Source: a virus | IMG/VR virus record: IMGVR_UViG_3300007513_000015 | Coordinates: 1-64,000 of that record | Reading direction: 5' to 3' (one strand) | Length of the DNA stretch: 64,000 nt | Shown: positions 6,431 through 13,297 of the stretch, piece after piece | Position numbering within the stretch: the stretch's first letter is position 1 | Layout: the number at the start of each line of letters is the position of its first letter | The notes under the pieces: generated by a model | What the model was told of the DNA's origin: nothing | Databases searched by the model: none | What the model saw: the letters and a program-made list of their open reading frames with translations, nothing else | Program-made: the position numbers and the translations under genes

Positions 6431-6560
6431 AATAACAGCCCAGAAGTATCACCAAAAACAACTATCCGAATATGAGGATATTAAACGTATAGCAAGGATG
6501 TATTATGAAACCAGAACAACACAGAGCCATCGCAAAATGGCATATGGAACAAGCAGATAA
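6393..6560 (+). CDS. Small hypothetical protein (55 aa), helical and charged
   Basis: A 55-residue frame overlaps its upstream neighbour by 38 bases and its downstream neighbour by 56 bases. AGAGG precedes the ATG by eight bases. The product (MNPEQKEAIRRAEITAQKY) is strongly charged and probably helical. It is part of the compact early operon 6043-6657. No family is recognised, and the heavy overlap lowers confidence. Confidence 0.45.
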   Translation: MNPEQKEAIRRAEITAQKYHQKQLSEYEDIKRIARMYYETRTTQSHRKMAYGTSR

Positions 6561-6657
6561 ACACGATAATCAAGAAGGATATTCTTGTGGTTGTCCTGTT
6601 GAGCATCATAAAGCAAAAACAAATGAAGAGATTCTACAGGAGATGGAAGTAGAATAA
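6505..6657 (+). CDS. Small hypothetical protein with Cys/His cluster (50 aa)
   Basis: A 50-residue frame with AAGGA upstream ends just before a strong terminator. The product contains CGCPVEHH, and with other His residues could bind a metal ion. It is the last gene of the early operon that starts at 6043. Its N-terminus (MKPEQHRAIAKW) resembles that of the preceding small gene (MNPEQKEAIRRA), which hints at an old duplication. Confidence 0.5.
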   Translation: MKPEQHRAIAKWHMEQADKHDNQEGYSCGCPVEHHKAKTNEEILQEMEVE

Positions 6658-6673
6658 TTAATCATTCCGCAAC

Positions 6674-6700
6674 AGAAAGGGCCCGAAGGGCCCTTTCTTA
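6674..6700 (+). terminator. Rho-independent-type terminator
   Basis: A perfect 11-bp stem, AGAAAGGGCCC / GGGCCCTTTCT, surrounds a GAA loop and is followed by a short T-rich end. It closes the 6043-6657 operon just before the next promoter. Confidence 0.8.
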
Positions 6701-6701
6701 C

Positions 6702-6730
6702 TTGACATTAGCAATAAAATATAGTATAAT
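6702..6730 (+). promoter_or_regulatory. Sigma-70-type early promoter for the DsbA-like gene
   Basis: TTGACA at 6702-6707, 17-base spacer, TATAAT at 6725-6730, immediately after the upstream terminator. Confidence 0.85.
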
Positions 6731-6763
6731 ACACTCACCATTTCAACAATAGGAGAAAATGTA

Positions 6764-7039
6764 ATGAGTGTAATGATGCCATCAAATCCAGCTGATCTAA
6801 AGAAAATTGATACAGCACTTCAACAGATTTCAGATTCAATGACTCGAATTGAATCTGAACGTGATCACATCAAAGACGTTGTGGACACTATTCACGATGA
6901 ACAAGGTCTGCCGAAGAGATTAATCCGTCAGCTTGCTAAAGTGTGGCATATGCGTAACTTCGCTGAGGAAGTTACCGCCCAAGAAGATTTCCAGGACGCA
7001 TATGCTGCCCTAACAACAGTTAATAAACAACTAACTTAA
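6764..7039 (+). CDS. dsbA: DsbA-like dsDNA-binding late-transcription factor
   Basis: This 91-residue protein is close in length to T4 DsbA (89 aa), a double-stranded DNA-binding protein that binds near late promoters and enhances late transcription. The pattern fits: a helical N-terminal half (ISDSMTRIESERDHIKDVV) followed by a basic LPKRLIRQLAKVWH segment and an acidic, Ala-rich tail. It has its own early promoter and an AGGAG ribosome binding site. Its stop overlaps the stop of the convergent capsid-like gene by four bases. Assignment rests on pattern and length. Confidence 0.68.
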   Translation: MSVMMPSNPADLKKIDTALQQISDSMTRIESERDHIKDVVDTIHDEQGLPKRLIRQLAKVWHMRNFAEEVTAQEDFQDAYAALTTVNKQLT

Positions 7040-7920
7040 CTGATAGCGAACTTCATTAACATTTCCGCACCTGTTGTTGATAAAGGATTTACCACAGATG
7101 CGTATCTGTTAATGATGCCAACTCTTTGTTGGAATGATTCCACGTGAGTTGATGTAACAATCTCTTGCTTATAGTCACCAACAATAATTGAGGATGCACC
7201 TAGAGCAGTCTTATCATTTTCAACAAGACCAACATATGCTGTTGTAGATGCTGAATCTGGATTCACATAGTAAGTTGTCTTACCAAGTTTACTCACAACA
7301 AGACCACTCTTGTTATCTTCTCCACCACCAATATATTGGTTTAGAGTAGAAACTGATGCCGCGAACTTGTATGGAAGAATCACAAATGCATCATATGTGC
7401 GGAAGTTAGGAGTGTTCATTTTCAGAACAAGTTCCTGAACTCGTTGAGTGATTTCAAAAAGATTTGTTTCAGCATTTCCAGCATTCGTAAGTGTCAAAGC
7501 GGTAGTTGAAAGGGAGTTAGTAGAAAGGAAAGTCTCTAAAGCAGTGTTTTCTTCCTTGTCGATAATTCCACGAAGAAGATTTGCCGCAATTTTAATACCA
7601 TTCTCTTGATATTGATTGTGAAGATCCTGTAGAGCCTCAACAGAAATTCCAGTAGAAACAGGAGTGGCAGAGATACCATTTACATTCAATGTTGCCTGAA
7701 CAGTCTCATATGAGTTGGTGGCTCCATTTCTACGAATGTTGATAACTTTACCTGTCGATAACTTCATCGGAACAGTGGATGCAATCGAACGAAGTAGTGA
7801 TGCCGTTGGAAGTTCTTGGAATGCTTTAATAACATTGTTAAAACTAAAGTCTGCTGTACCTATATCAGATGCTTCTGTTGCTTCTTTTAGTCCTTCTGGA
7901 TTTGTGTTTTCAATAGTCAT
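7036..7920 (-). CDS. Capsid-like protein (gp23/gp24-related), possible vertex or decoration protein
   Basis: This 294-residue protein has the look of an HK97-fold capsid protein. Its last third (IIVGDYKQEIVTSTHV, then FQQRVGIINRYASVVNP) parallels the C-terminal region of T4 gp23/gp24 (attribution from memory). The central part has helices followed by Ala/Thr-rich strands. It is shorter than gp23 (521 aa) or gp24 (427 aa) and stands alone on the minus strand inside the early region, with its own late promoter at 7961-7968. It could be a vertex protein, a minor capsid paralogue or a decoration protein. Confidence 0.5.
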   Translation of the reverse strand: MTIENTNPEGLKEATEASDIGTADFSFNNVIKAFQELPTASLLRSIASTVPMKLSTGKVINIRRNGATNSYETVQATLNVNGISATPVSTGISVEALQDLHNQYQENGIKIAANLLRGIIDKEENTALETFLSTNSLSTTALTLTNAGNAETNLFEITQRVQELVLKMNTPNFRTYDAFVILPYKFAASVSTLNQYIGGGEDNKSGLVVSKLGKTTYYVNPDSASTTAYVGLVENDKTALGASSIIVGDYKQEIVTSTHVESFQQRVGIINRYASVVNPLSTTGAEMLMKFAIS

Positions 7921-7960
7921 AATGGTAACTTCTTTAAATTTGTTAATATATATACTTGAT

Positions 7961-7968
7961 TATTTATA
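7961..7968 (-). promoter_or_regulatory. T4-type late promoter for the capsid-like gene
   Basis: The minus strand reads TATAAATA exactly, 41 bases before the ATG at 7920. It lies back to back with the plus-strand early promoter at 7979. Confidence 0.7.
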
Positions 7969-7978
7969 ATACAAAAAC

Positions 7979-8007
7979 TTGACATCCTTTGATTATTAGT
8001 GTATAAT
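7979..8007 (+). promoter_or_regulatory. Sigma-70-type early promoter
   Basis: TTGACA at 7979-7984, 17-base spacer, TATAAT at 8002-8007. Drives the genes from 8038. Confidence 0.85.
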
Positions 8008-8037
8008 ACTACGTATTGACAATAGAAAGAGAACAAT

Positions 8038-8220
8038 ATGATGAACTTTAATATTTCACAAGAGCATATGGAACAGATTATCAAGTCTGTTGTGAATAAT
8101 CCGTCAATCGAGGCTCATATCAGAGAAGAGATTGTACGGCCAATCAGAATTCAACTTAATGAGCAAATTAAGGGTGGATCTTGGAAGAAGCGTTTAAGAG
8201 AACAAGGAATGGTATTATGA
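8038..8220 (+). CDS. Hypothetical small protein (60 aa)
   Basis: A 60-residue helical protein, amphipathic and basic at its C-terminus (GGSWKKRLREQG). It is the first gene after an early promoter, with AAAGAG upstream of the ATG. It ends with an ATGA overlap on the next gene. No family is recognised. Confidence 0.6.
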   Translation: MMNFNISQEHMEQIIKSVVNNPSIEAHIREEIVRPIRIQLNEQIKGGSWKKRLREQGMVL

Positions 8221-8429
8221 TTATTAATGCAGATAATAAAGATGCGTATTTACGTGCAAAGAGTAGATTTTATAGAGCAGGATGGTTTGCCTCTGAGTAT
8301 GGAGAAAATCCACAAGAATTCACTGGAGACAATCCAAAATTCAAAGAATATTATGAAGACTATATACGAGGATATGGTGATGAAGTTGCAAATTCAGCAT
8401 CATTAGAGTATGATCCTAACACTATGTAA
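8217..8429 (+). CDS. Hypothetical small acidic protein (70 aa)
   Basis: The start at 8217 is chosen over an upstream in-frame ATG at 8181 because it forms an ATGA overlap with the preceding stop and has AAGGA seven bases upstream. The product (MIINADNKDAYLRAKSRFY) has a helical N-terminus and an acidic, Tyr-rich C-terminus. The function is unknown. A small membrane protein frame overlaps its last 20 bases. Confidence 0.6.
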   Translation: MIINADNKDAYLRAKSRFYRAGWFASEYGENPQEFTGDNPKFKEYYEDYIRGYGDEVANSASLEYDPNTM

Positions 8430-8559
8430 AACATTTGGTGGTAAGTGTGCAGAAGATAATAAAAAAGCCGATATGTGTTGTTACATCCGACTCTTTTGGT
8501 ATCTAATGGAAATGATAACAATGATCGCAATTATATTGAATGCGATTCATCAATGGTGA
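8410..8559 (+). CDS. Small membrane protein (49 aa)
   Basis: A 49-residue frame fills the gap before the MazG-like gene. The N-terminal half has three Cys and charged residues; the C-terminal half is one hydrophobic helix (about residues 26-46, including MITMIAIILNAI), so an inner-membrane protein is likely. The start overlaps the preceding gene by 20 bases and has only a weak GAG upstream. It resembles small early toxin-like membrane proteins in design, but no family can be named. Confidence 0.45.
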   Translation: MILTLCKTFGGKCAEDNKKADMCCYIRLFWYLMEMITMIAIILNAIHQW

Positions 8560-8565
8560 AGAAAT

Positions 8566-8862
8566 ATGATTAAATTGATTCGTGATAACTACATTAAAGA
8601 AATTCCTGACGAAAGACTAAGTACAGTTATGCCTGGAGGGACTACATATAAAAAGTTTCTTATAGATAAACTTTATGAAGAGATAGAGGAAGTTATTGAG
8701 TCTGATTGGCTTGATGTAAATGAATATGCTGATGTTTATGAGGTATTCACAACCCTTATGAAGATGCACGGAATCACCGAAGAAGAAGTGATTAAGGCTA
8801 AAGCAGAAAAAAGATCAAGACTTGGTGGATTCGATACTGGACTTTTATTGATAAGTGAGTGA
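8566..8862 (+). CDS. MazG/HisE-like all-alpha NTP pyrophosphohydrolase
   Basis: This 98-residue protein matches the all-alpha pyrophosphohydrolase superfamily in the variant related to phosphoribosyl-ATP pyrophosphohydrolase. It starts KLIRDNYIKEI, then has KLYEEIEEVIES (about 35-46) with the Mg-binding Glu cluster, EYADVYEVF (about 53-61) with the second acidic set, and a final KAEKRSRLGGFDTG block. By family it hydrolyses a nucleoside triphosphate or related substrate to the monophosphate and pyrophosphate. Phage MazG proteins have been proposed to influence nucleotide pools or alarmone signalling, notable beside the (p)ppGpp hydrolase at 2320. Confidence 0.78.
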   Translation: MIKLIRDNYIKEIPDERLSTVMPGGTTYKKFLIDKLYEEIEEVIESDWLDVNEYADVYEVFTTLMKMHGITEEEVIKAKAEKRSRLGGFDTGLLLISE

Positions 8863-8868
8863 AAAGAC

Positions 8869-8896
8869 TTGACATTACCACAGATTCGTGTATAAT
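8869..8896 (+). promoter_or_regulatory. Sigma-70-type early promoter
   Basis: TTGACA at 8869-8874, 16-base spacer, TATAAT at 8891-8896. Confidence 0.83.
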
Positions 8897-8929
8897 AGTA
8901 ATTGTTGATTGAGAGAGAAACTTATTATT

Positions 8930-9550
8930 ATGAATGAAATTTTCGAAAGAATTAAAAATCAAGTAGTTGGGGTCGAAATGGATGGTGCTGACTTAGCGAC
9001 TATTTTTCAAGAAGAACTTGAACAGTTTGGTGTGGGTGTTGCCATATATTCTGTTGGTGATCAGATTGACCAAGATAGTGTCACTGTTAATGGATACTTC
9101 AACTCTTTTGATTGGGAAGAGGAAGAGAACATTGAGTTGGTTCTGATTATGAATGATGAGGAAGAATTGCTGACTATAAATACTGATAGTTGGGAGTTCC
9201 TACAACATCAAGCACAACAAACAATAGAACACGAAATGATTCATAGAGAACAAATCAAAAAACGTGATGGATTGGTAGTGATGCCACTCTATCTCGACGG
9301 AATGGATGAAAAACAAAAGCGTATAGTATATCTGAGTGATCCAGATGAAATTGATGCATATGCTAATGACATCACCCTCGACTTGCTGAAAAATTATACT
9401 TACCAAGGAGCGTATAGTCGTCTGAGAGAGTATAAGAAAATCAGACAAGATGAGTGTCCAATTCTTGCCGAATATGTCGATATTTTTGGATGGGACAGTG
9501 ATATTGTAAGGACTATCGTTTTGAAAGCATTAAAGAGGTTAGAGACTTAA
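8930..9550 (+). CDS. Hypothetical protein with HExxH motif (putative metallopeptidase-like)
   Basis: The ATG at 8930 is preferred over an upstream TTG at 8909 that lies close to the predicted transcription start. The 206-residue product is acidic. Near residues 101-111 it contains IEHEMIHREQI, an HExxH zinc-binding motif within a helix, as in metallopeptidases; no third His at metzincin spacing is seen. There is no signal peptide, so it should be cytosolic. Proteins with an H-E-(L/M)-I-H-x-x-Q motif are common hypotheticals in marine T4-like phages. It starts an operon with the DUF1289, gp33-like and gp59 genes. Confidence 0.62.
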   Translation: MNEIFERIKNQVVGVEMDGADLATIFQEELEQFGVGVAIYSVGDQIDQDSVTVNGYFNSFDWEEEENIELVLIMNDEEELLTINTDSWEFLQHQAQQTIEHEMIHREQIKKRDGLVVMPLYLDGMDEKQKRIVYLSDPDEIDAYANDITLDLLKNYTYQGAYSRLREYKKIRQDECPILAEYVDIFGWDSDIVRTIVLKALKRLET

Positions 9551-9551
9551 T

Positions 9552-9734
9552 ATGAGCAGTAAAGAAAAATTTATTAGTCAATGTGTGGCAATGTCGCCGT
9601 GTATTAAAGTATGTAAGATGGATGAAGAGGGTAAGTGTAAGGGATGTAAACGTACACTTGAGGAAATTAAAGCGTGGGAAGGCACTTCATTTGAGGACCG
9701 CGAAAAGATTTGTGAAGAATTACTTGACAGATAA
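9552..9734 (+). CDS. DUF1289-family small Cys protein
   Basis: This 60-residue protein contains the DUF1289 pattern: SPCIKVCKMD, then GKCKGCKRTLEEIKAW. The four Cys (two pairs) are probably metal ligands. The family is common in proteobacteria; function is not established. It starts one base after the preceding stop and its stop overlaps the ATG of the gp33-like gene (TAATG). Confidence 0.8.
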   Translation: MSSKEKFISQCVAMSPCIKVCKMDEEGKCKGCKRTLEEIKAWEGTSFEDREKICEELLDR

Positions 9735-9751
9735 TGGGGATATGTTATAAT
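9724..9751 (+). promoter_or_regulatory. Sigma-70-type early promoter within the gene boundary
   Basis: TTGACA at 9724-9729, 16-base spacer, TATAAT at 9746-9751. The predicted start (about 9758) lies after both possible start codons of the gp33-like gene, so it probably serves gp59 and later genes rather than gp33. Confidence 0.7.
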
Positions 9752-9979
9752 ATGAGAAAAGTTAATAAGCAACAAGCATTTCAGATGTTAATTGAGGAGA
9801 AGATGCAAGCTGGTGTTACATATATGGATGCTATGGTAGAGTATATGGTTGAACACGAATTGGAAGCCAAGCAAGTTGCGAAGTTAATTTCTCCTGCATT
9901 CCAAGAAAAGATTCATTGTGAAGCAGTTAATAATAATTTGATATCGGATGAAGAAAAAGGTAGTGTACTGCCACTGTGA
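9734..9979 (+). CDS. 33: gp33-like late-transcription coactivator
   Basis: The 81-residue product resembles marine T4-like gp33, the small protein that bridges RNA polymerase and the sliding clamp and activates late promoters with gp55. The helical block TYMDAMVEYMVEHELEAKQV followed by AKLISPAFQEKI is the basis. Two starts are possible: ATG at 9734 (TAATG coupling to the DUF1289 gene) and ATG at 9752, where the conserved-looking part begins. The match is by pattern only. Position next to gp59, as in T4, supports it. Confidence 0.62.
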   Translation: MGICYNMRKVNKQQAFQMLIEEKMQAGVTYMDAMVEYMVEHELEAKQVAKLISPAFQEKIHCEAVNNNLISDEEKGSVLPL

Positions 9980-10602
9980 CTGGATTTGAAGCATATAAAT
10001 TATATGTTTCCTTAAAGCAACATTTTAGTATTACCAGTGATTATAATTTTGTCAAGTATAGGGGCAAGACGAAAAAGATTAACACTTCGGCATATGAAAA
10101 ACGGAGTGATAGGTATTTCTTTGAGGCTATAGGAAACAAAAATAAAAGAGATTTGCTCCAGTATTTGGTAGCAAACTTTTCATATCACGGTAGTGATGAA
10201 GTATGGATAGGAGATTTACATTCACAAGAGGCAGAGAACACATACTTTGAATGGAAGAAGCGGGTGCAATCACTATCATATGTTTTTACTGAGGATATGA
10301 AAGAGGTGAAAGAGTTCCTTGTTGCAAGAGGAATGGGATTTGATAGATTGTTTGAAGTTGAAGATGGAGAACACCCTATTATTTTTAGATTCGTTCAACA
10401 AAAGATGATTGAGGTTGAGTCATATATAATTATGGATTCGTTACTACATTTTAGCAGACGATTTAAGAAAGAGATAACAGATCAGTATATCTATCCAATG
10501 GAACAATATAGATATGATAGATATAGTGAGTTTATGAATTTTGACACTAAACACTATGGAGAAATTATGAAAGGAGTATTTGTGAATGCCTCAGATGAAT
10601 GA
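9976..10602 (+). CDS. 59: Helicase loader gp59
   Basis: The 208-residue product aligns by eye with T4 gp59 (217 aa), which loads gp41 helicase onto forks covered with gp32. Matching blocks are AYKLYVSLKQHF near 5-16, AYEKRSDRYFFEAI near 38-51, WIGDLHSQEA near 76-85, and IIFRFVQQKMIEVESYIIMD near 134-153. The start is GTG, overlapping the preceding stop as GTGA. It works with gp32, encoded at 12340. Confidence 0.88.
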   Translation: MTGFEAYKLYVSLKQHFSITSDYNFVKYRGKTKKINTSAYEKRSDRYFFEAIGNKNKRDLLQYLVANFSYHGSDEVWIGDLHSQEAENTYFEWKKRVQSLSYVFTEDMKEVKEFLVARGMGFDRLFEVEDGEHPIIFRFVQQKMIEVESYIIMDSLLHFSRRFKKEITDQYIYPMEQYRYDRYSEFMNFDTKHYGEIMKGVFVNASDE

Positions 10603-10825
10603 TACAGATAAGAGCCACTTGAATTTTACACGAGTTAACCTCGAAGGAATTGTTTTTGAGGGCACTGATAAATTGGACGTGAAATATAGACTAAATGGAG
10701 TTTTAATTGAAACTACGCTCCAGTATGATTCTTATTATTCGGCCAGGAATGATTATGAAATGATTATTGAAATGTTGAATTCAACAGAAAGGCAAAGGGA
10801 AATGTTAATGGAGGAATTTTTATAA
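10586..10825 (+). CDS. Hypothetical small protein (79 aa)
   Basis: A 79-residue protein with an alternating beta-strand-like centre (GIVFEGTDKLDVKYRLNGV) and a helical C-terminus. GAAAGGAG lies upstream, and the start overlaps gp59's end by 17 bases. Its stop overlaps the ATG of thyX (TAATG). No family is recognised. Confidence 0.6.
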   Translation: MPQMNDTDKSHLNFTRVNLEGIVFEGTDKLDVKYRLNGVLIETTLQYDSYYSARNDYEMIIEMLNSTERQREMLMEEFL

Positions 10826-11787
10826 TGAGATTAGATCCTCTTGGTGATGGTATTTCTTCTGTAGAAATGCTCCCAATTAAACCATCTGACTTGACTGTGG
10901 TTAATGCAGCCCGAGTATCAATGCATAAATTCCACGATAAGATTGATATGGAGAAAGATAAAGGTCTTATCAACTATCTAGCAAAGCACGACCACTGGAC
11001 TCCGTTCTCTCACGTTCAATATCTACTTGAACGAATAATGAATAAGAACGAATATATTGATTGGGTTAATAAATCCACTAATGAACAGTTTGCTAGATCA
11101 ATCGTTCAGATTGGTTCTACCTCTGTCCGTTTCTTTGAACGCGGTTCACTCTTCGCCTTCTTGAAGAACGGTATTGTTACTGATACAATGAAGAGCCAGA
11201 ATCCACTTTCTGTTCAAGCGTTTGATATGATGGATAAAATCACAGACTCTTATCTCGTAGCAGACTATACACCTAAACTTTCTGAGCCTGATTCTATGTG
11301 GTGGAAGCAGAACGTGAAAGAAGAGGATGTTGATAAACTTCAAGTAGCCTCTTTCAGAATCAAGATGCCTATTTTTATTGCCCGTCAGTGGTACAAACAT
11401 CAAATTGGATTCACTCGAAATGAAGTGTCCCGAAGGTATGTTGCTGATACTCCAGACTTCTTTATTCCAAATGAATGGAGACTTCGTGCTGATAATGTGA
11501 AACAAGGTTCCTCTGATGATATTCACGAATATAGTGGCGATATGCAGGGATGGATTTCTGATGCCACATTTGGAATGCTATCTAAATATAATGAATTGAT
11601 TGAGACTGAAAATGTTTGTCCAGAACAATCAAGGTCAGTATTGCCTCAATCTATGTACACTGAGTTTGTTGAAACAGCATCCTTGAATGGATACAACAGA
11701 CTTATTGGTTTGAGGACTGATCCTCACGCCCAATATGAAGTGAGAAAATATGCAGAAAGTATACAAAAACACTTGACAACTACATAG
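10825..11787 (+). CDS. thyX: Flavin-dependent thymidylate synthase ThyX
   Basis: This 320-residue protein catalyses dUMP to dTMP using methylene-tetrahydrofolate, NADPH and FAD. The ThyX signature region is present as RQWYKHQIGFTRNEVSRRY (about 190-208), with the NE-x-S-x-RY core intact, although the first His of the classic RHRxxS motif is replaced. Other matching blocks are HVQYLLER near 62-69, CPEQSRSVLPQS near 265-276 and NGYNRLIGLRTDPHAQYE near 287-304. It is longer than typical bacterial ThyX (about 220-250 aa), as in other marine phages. Downstream, an early promoter starts within its last codons. Confidence 0.93.
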   Translation: MRLDPLGDGISSVEMLPIKPSDLTVVNAARVSMHKFHDKIDMEKDKGLINYLAKHDHWTPFSHVQYLLERIMNKNEYIDWVNKSTNEQFARSIVQIGSTSVRFFERGSLFAFLKNGIVTDTMKSQNPLSVQAFDMMDKITDSYLVADYTPKLSEPDSMWWKQNVKEEDVDKLQVASFRIKMPIFIARQWYKHQIGFTRNEVSRRYVADTPDFFIPNEWRLRADNVKQGSSDDIHEYSGDMQGWISDATFGMLSKYNELIETENVCPEQSRSVLPQSMYTEFVETASLNGYNRLIGLRTDPHAQYEVRKYAESIQKHLTTT

Positions 11788-11801
11788 GATTAGTGTATAA
11801 T
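11773..11801 (+). promoter_or_regulatory. Sigma-70-type early promoter at the end of thyX
   Basis: TTGACA at 11773-11778, 17-base spacer, TATAAT at 11796-11801. The predicted start near 11808 is only a few bases before the ATG at 11812. Confidence 0.82.
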
Positions 11802-11811
11802 GGATGGTAAA

Positions 11812-12000
11812 ATGCATACAGAAGAACAATGTTTGATTAAATTAAAAGCATTGATTGGTGAATGTAAAGCAGTTTATGATATAAATATGAAGAATCAGAG
11901 ATTACCCCTTCCTGGTGTGATGCCTGATTTGTATAATATTAATCATAGGATTGATTCTATGAATCAATTAGCGTGTGAACTCGAAAGAGAAATTTTGTAA
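11812..12000 (+). CDS. Hypothetical small helical protein (62 aa)
   Basis: The ATG at 11812 is preferred because the in-frame ATG at 11800 lies inside the -10 element. The 62-residue product (from MHTEEQCLIKLKAL) is helical with a Pro-rich turn (RLPLPGVMP). The predicted 5' leader is only about 4 bases, so translation may be leaderless-like or depend on readthrough from thyX. Function unknown. Confidence 0.5.
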   Translation: MHTEEQCLIKLKALIGECKAVYDINMKNQRLPLPGVMPDLYNINHRIDSMNQLACELEREIL

Positions 12001-12021
12001 TAACTCAATTAGGAGATAATA

Positions 12022-12249
12022 ATGAGTGAAGAAGTATCGGTACAAAATACTGTACGAATTGATGGTAATGAATATGATGTAGAGACTCTACCTGATGTAG
12101 CGAAGATTGCAATTGAGCATCTTGTTTCTATTGATAAAGAAGTTCAGCGACTTGAAATGGCAAGAGCAGGTTTTGCTCAAGCGATTAAGAGTGTTATGGA
12201 AGGTGATGATGCACCCACTCCAGTTGCAGATGAGGATTCTGCGGAGTAA
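12022..12249 (+). CDS. Hypothetical small acidic protein (DUF6447-like pattern)
   Basis: The 75-residue product starts with a strand-like V-x-IDGNEYDVETLPD block and continues with a helix ending QRLEMARAGFAQAI. This arrangement is typical of small phage proteins of the DUF6447 type (from memory), whose function is unknown. The C-terminus is acidic. TTAGGAGA provides a strong ribosome binding site. It precedes gp32, with which it probably shares a transcript. Confidence 0.6.
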   Translation: MSEEVSVQNTVRIDGNEYDVETLPDVAKIAIEHLVSIDKEVQRLEMARAGFAQAIKSVMEGDDAPTPVADEDSAE

Positions 12250-12258
12250 AAAGTCATA

Positions 12259-12308
12259 GTGGGTGGTCACTCTAATCCACAAAAGCAGGTAGGTGATAAT
12301 ATATCACC
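12259..12308 (+). promoter_or_regulatory. gp32 leader hairpins, possible autogenous translation operator
   Basis: The 90-base gap before gp32 holds a perfect 7-bp hairpin GGTGATA-ATA-TATCACC (12292-12308) and a weaker GTGG/CCAC pairing (12259-12262 with 12277-12280). T4 gp32 represses its own translation by binding a structured leader; a similar role here is inferred from position only. Confidence 0.4.
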
Positions 12309-12339
12309 CCTTAAATCAATATAAAATAGGAGAAGTATT

Positions 12340-13248
12340 ATGAGTTTTGCCGCTCTAAAAAAGCGTTCTAAATCTAAAAAGAACGTATCTGAAATGATGG
12401 AAAAGTTGAACCAGGCCTCTGGTTCATCAAATAGTTATGTAGACGACCGTTACTGGAAGTTAGAACGTGATAAGTCAGGAAATGGATATGCAATTATTCG
12501 ATTCCTTGATTCCCCAAATGAAGAGGATTATCCCTTCGTTAAGATGTACACTCACGGTTTCAAAGGTAAAGGTGGATGGTATATCGAGAATTCACTAACA
12601 ACAATTGGTAAGCAAGATCCTGTATCTGAGGCTAATTCTGAGTTATGGAATTCTGGAATTGATTCTAACAAGCAGATTGCAAGAGATCGTAAGCGTAGAT
12701 TGCAGTATATCTCTAACATCTATGTGGAGAAGGATTCTGCTCATCCAGAGAACGAGGGTAAGGTATTCTTGTTCAAGTATGGTAAGTCTATTTTTGATAT
12801 GATTCAGGCAGCCGCATCACCTGAGTTTGAAGATGAAACTCCAGTGAATGTGTTTGATTTGTTCAATGGTGCCAACTTCAAGTTGAAGGCACGTAAGGCG
12901 GATGGATTTGTTAAATATGACAAGTCCACATTTGAAGAGCCATCACAGTGGTTGAAGGATGAAAGTGAAATGGAGACTCTTTATAATGGTCTTTATTCAC
13001 TTCAGGCTGAGATTACTGAGGATAAGTTCAAGTCATATGATGAGTTGAAGAAGAAGTTCCTTCGTGTAACAGGCGGATCCGATTCACCAACATCTACATT
13101 CACTGCCGAAACTATTTCTGCACCTGAAACTCCAGTAGCAGAAGCTAGTAAGCAGGATGATGAAATTCCTTGGGACACGTCAGATAATTCTGCCAGTGCT
13201 GAGGAAGATGATACTATGAGTTACTTCTCTAAACTAGCAGAATCGTAA
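12340..13248 (+). CDS. 32: Single-stranded DNA-binding protein gp32
   Basis: This 302-residue protein is the T4-type ssDNA-binding protein (T4: 301 aa) that coats replication and recombination intermediates. It has the basic N-terminal LAST-like cluster (KKRSKSKK, 7-14), an OB-fold core with GWYIEN and PENEGKVFLFKYGKSIFD blocks, and an acidic C-terminal tail (about 275-302) that in T4 binds partner proteins. The zinc-binding Cys residues of T4 gp32 are absent: the corresponding segment, SLTTIGKQDPVSEANS, has no Cys. The loss also occurs in cyanophage-type gp32 (from memory). AGGAG precedes the ATG, and a terminator follows. Confidence 0.95.
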   Translation: MSFAALKKRSKSKKNVSEMMEKLNQASGSSNSYVDDRYWKLERDKSGNGYAIIRFLDSPNEEDYPFVKMYTHGFKGKGGWYIENSLTTIGKQDPVSEANSELWNSGIDSNKQIARDRKRRLQYISNIYVEKDSAHPENEGKVFLFKYGKSIFDMIQAAASPEFEDETPVNVFDLFNGANFKLKARKADGFVKYDKSTFEEPSQWLKDESEMETLYNGLYSLQAEITEDKFKSYDELKKKFLRVTGGSDSPTSTFTAETISAPETPVAEASKQDDEIPWDTSDNSASAEEDDTMSYFSKLAES

Positions 13249-13270
13249 CAAGTAGTAATTTCGGAACTGA

Positions 13271-13297
13271 GGGGATCCATATGGATCCCCTTTTTTA
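13271..13297. terminator. Bidirectional terminator between gp32 and the tape measure gene
   Basis: A perfect 20-base palindrome, GGGGATCCAT/ATGGATCCCC, is followed by TTTTTT and lies between two convergent genes. Confidence 0.88.
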
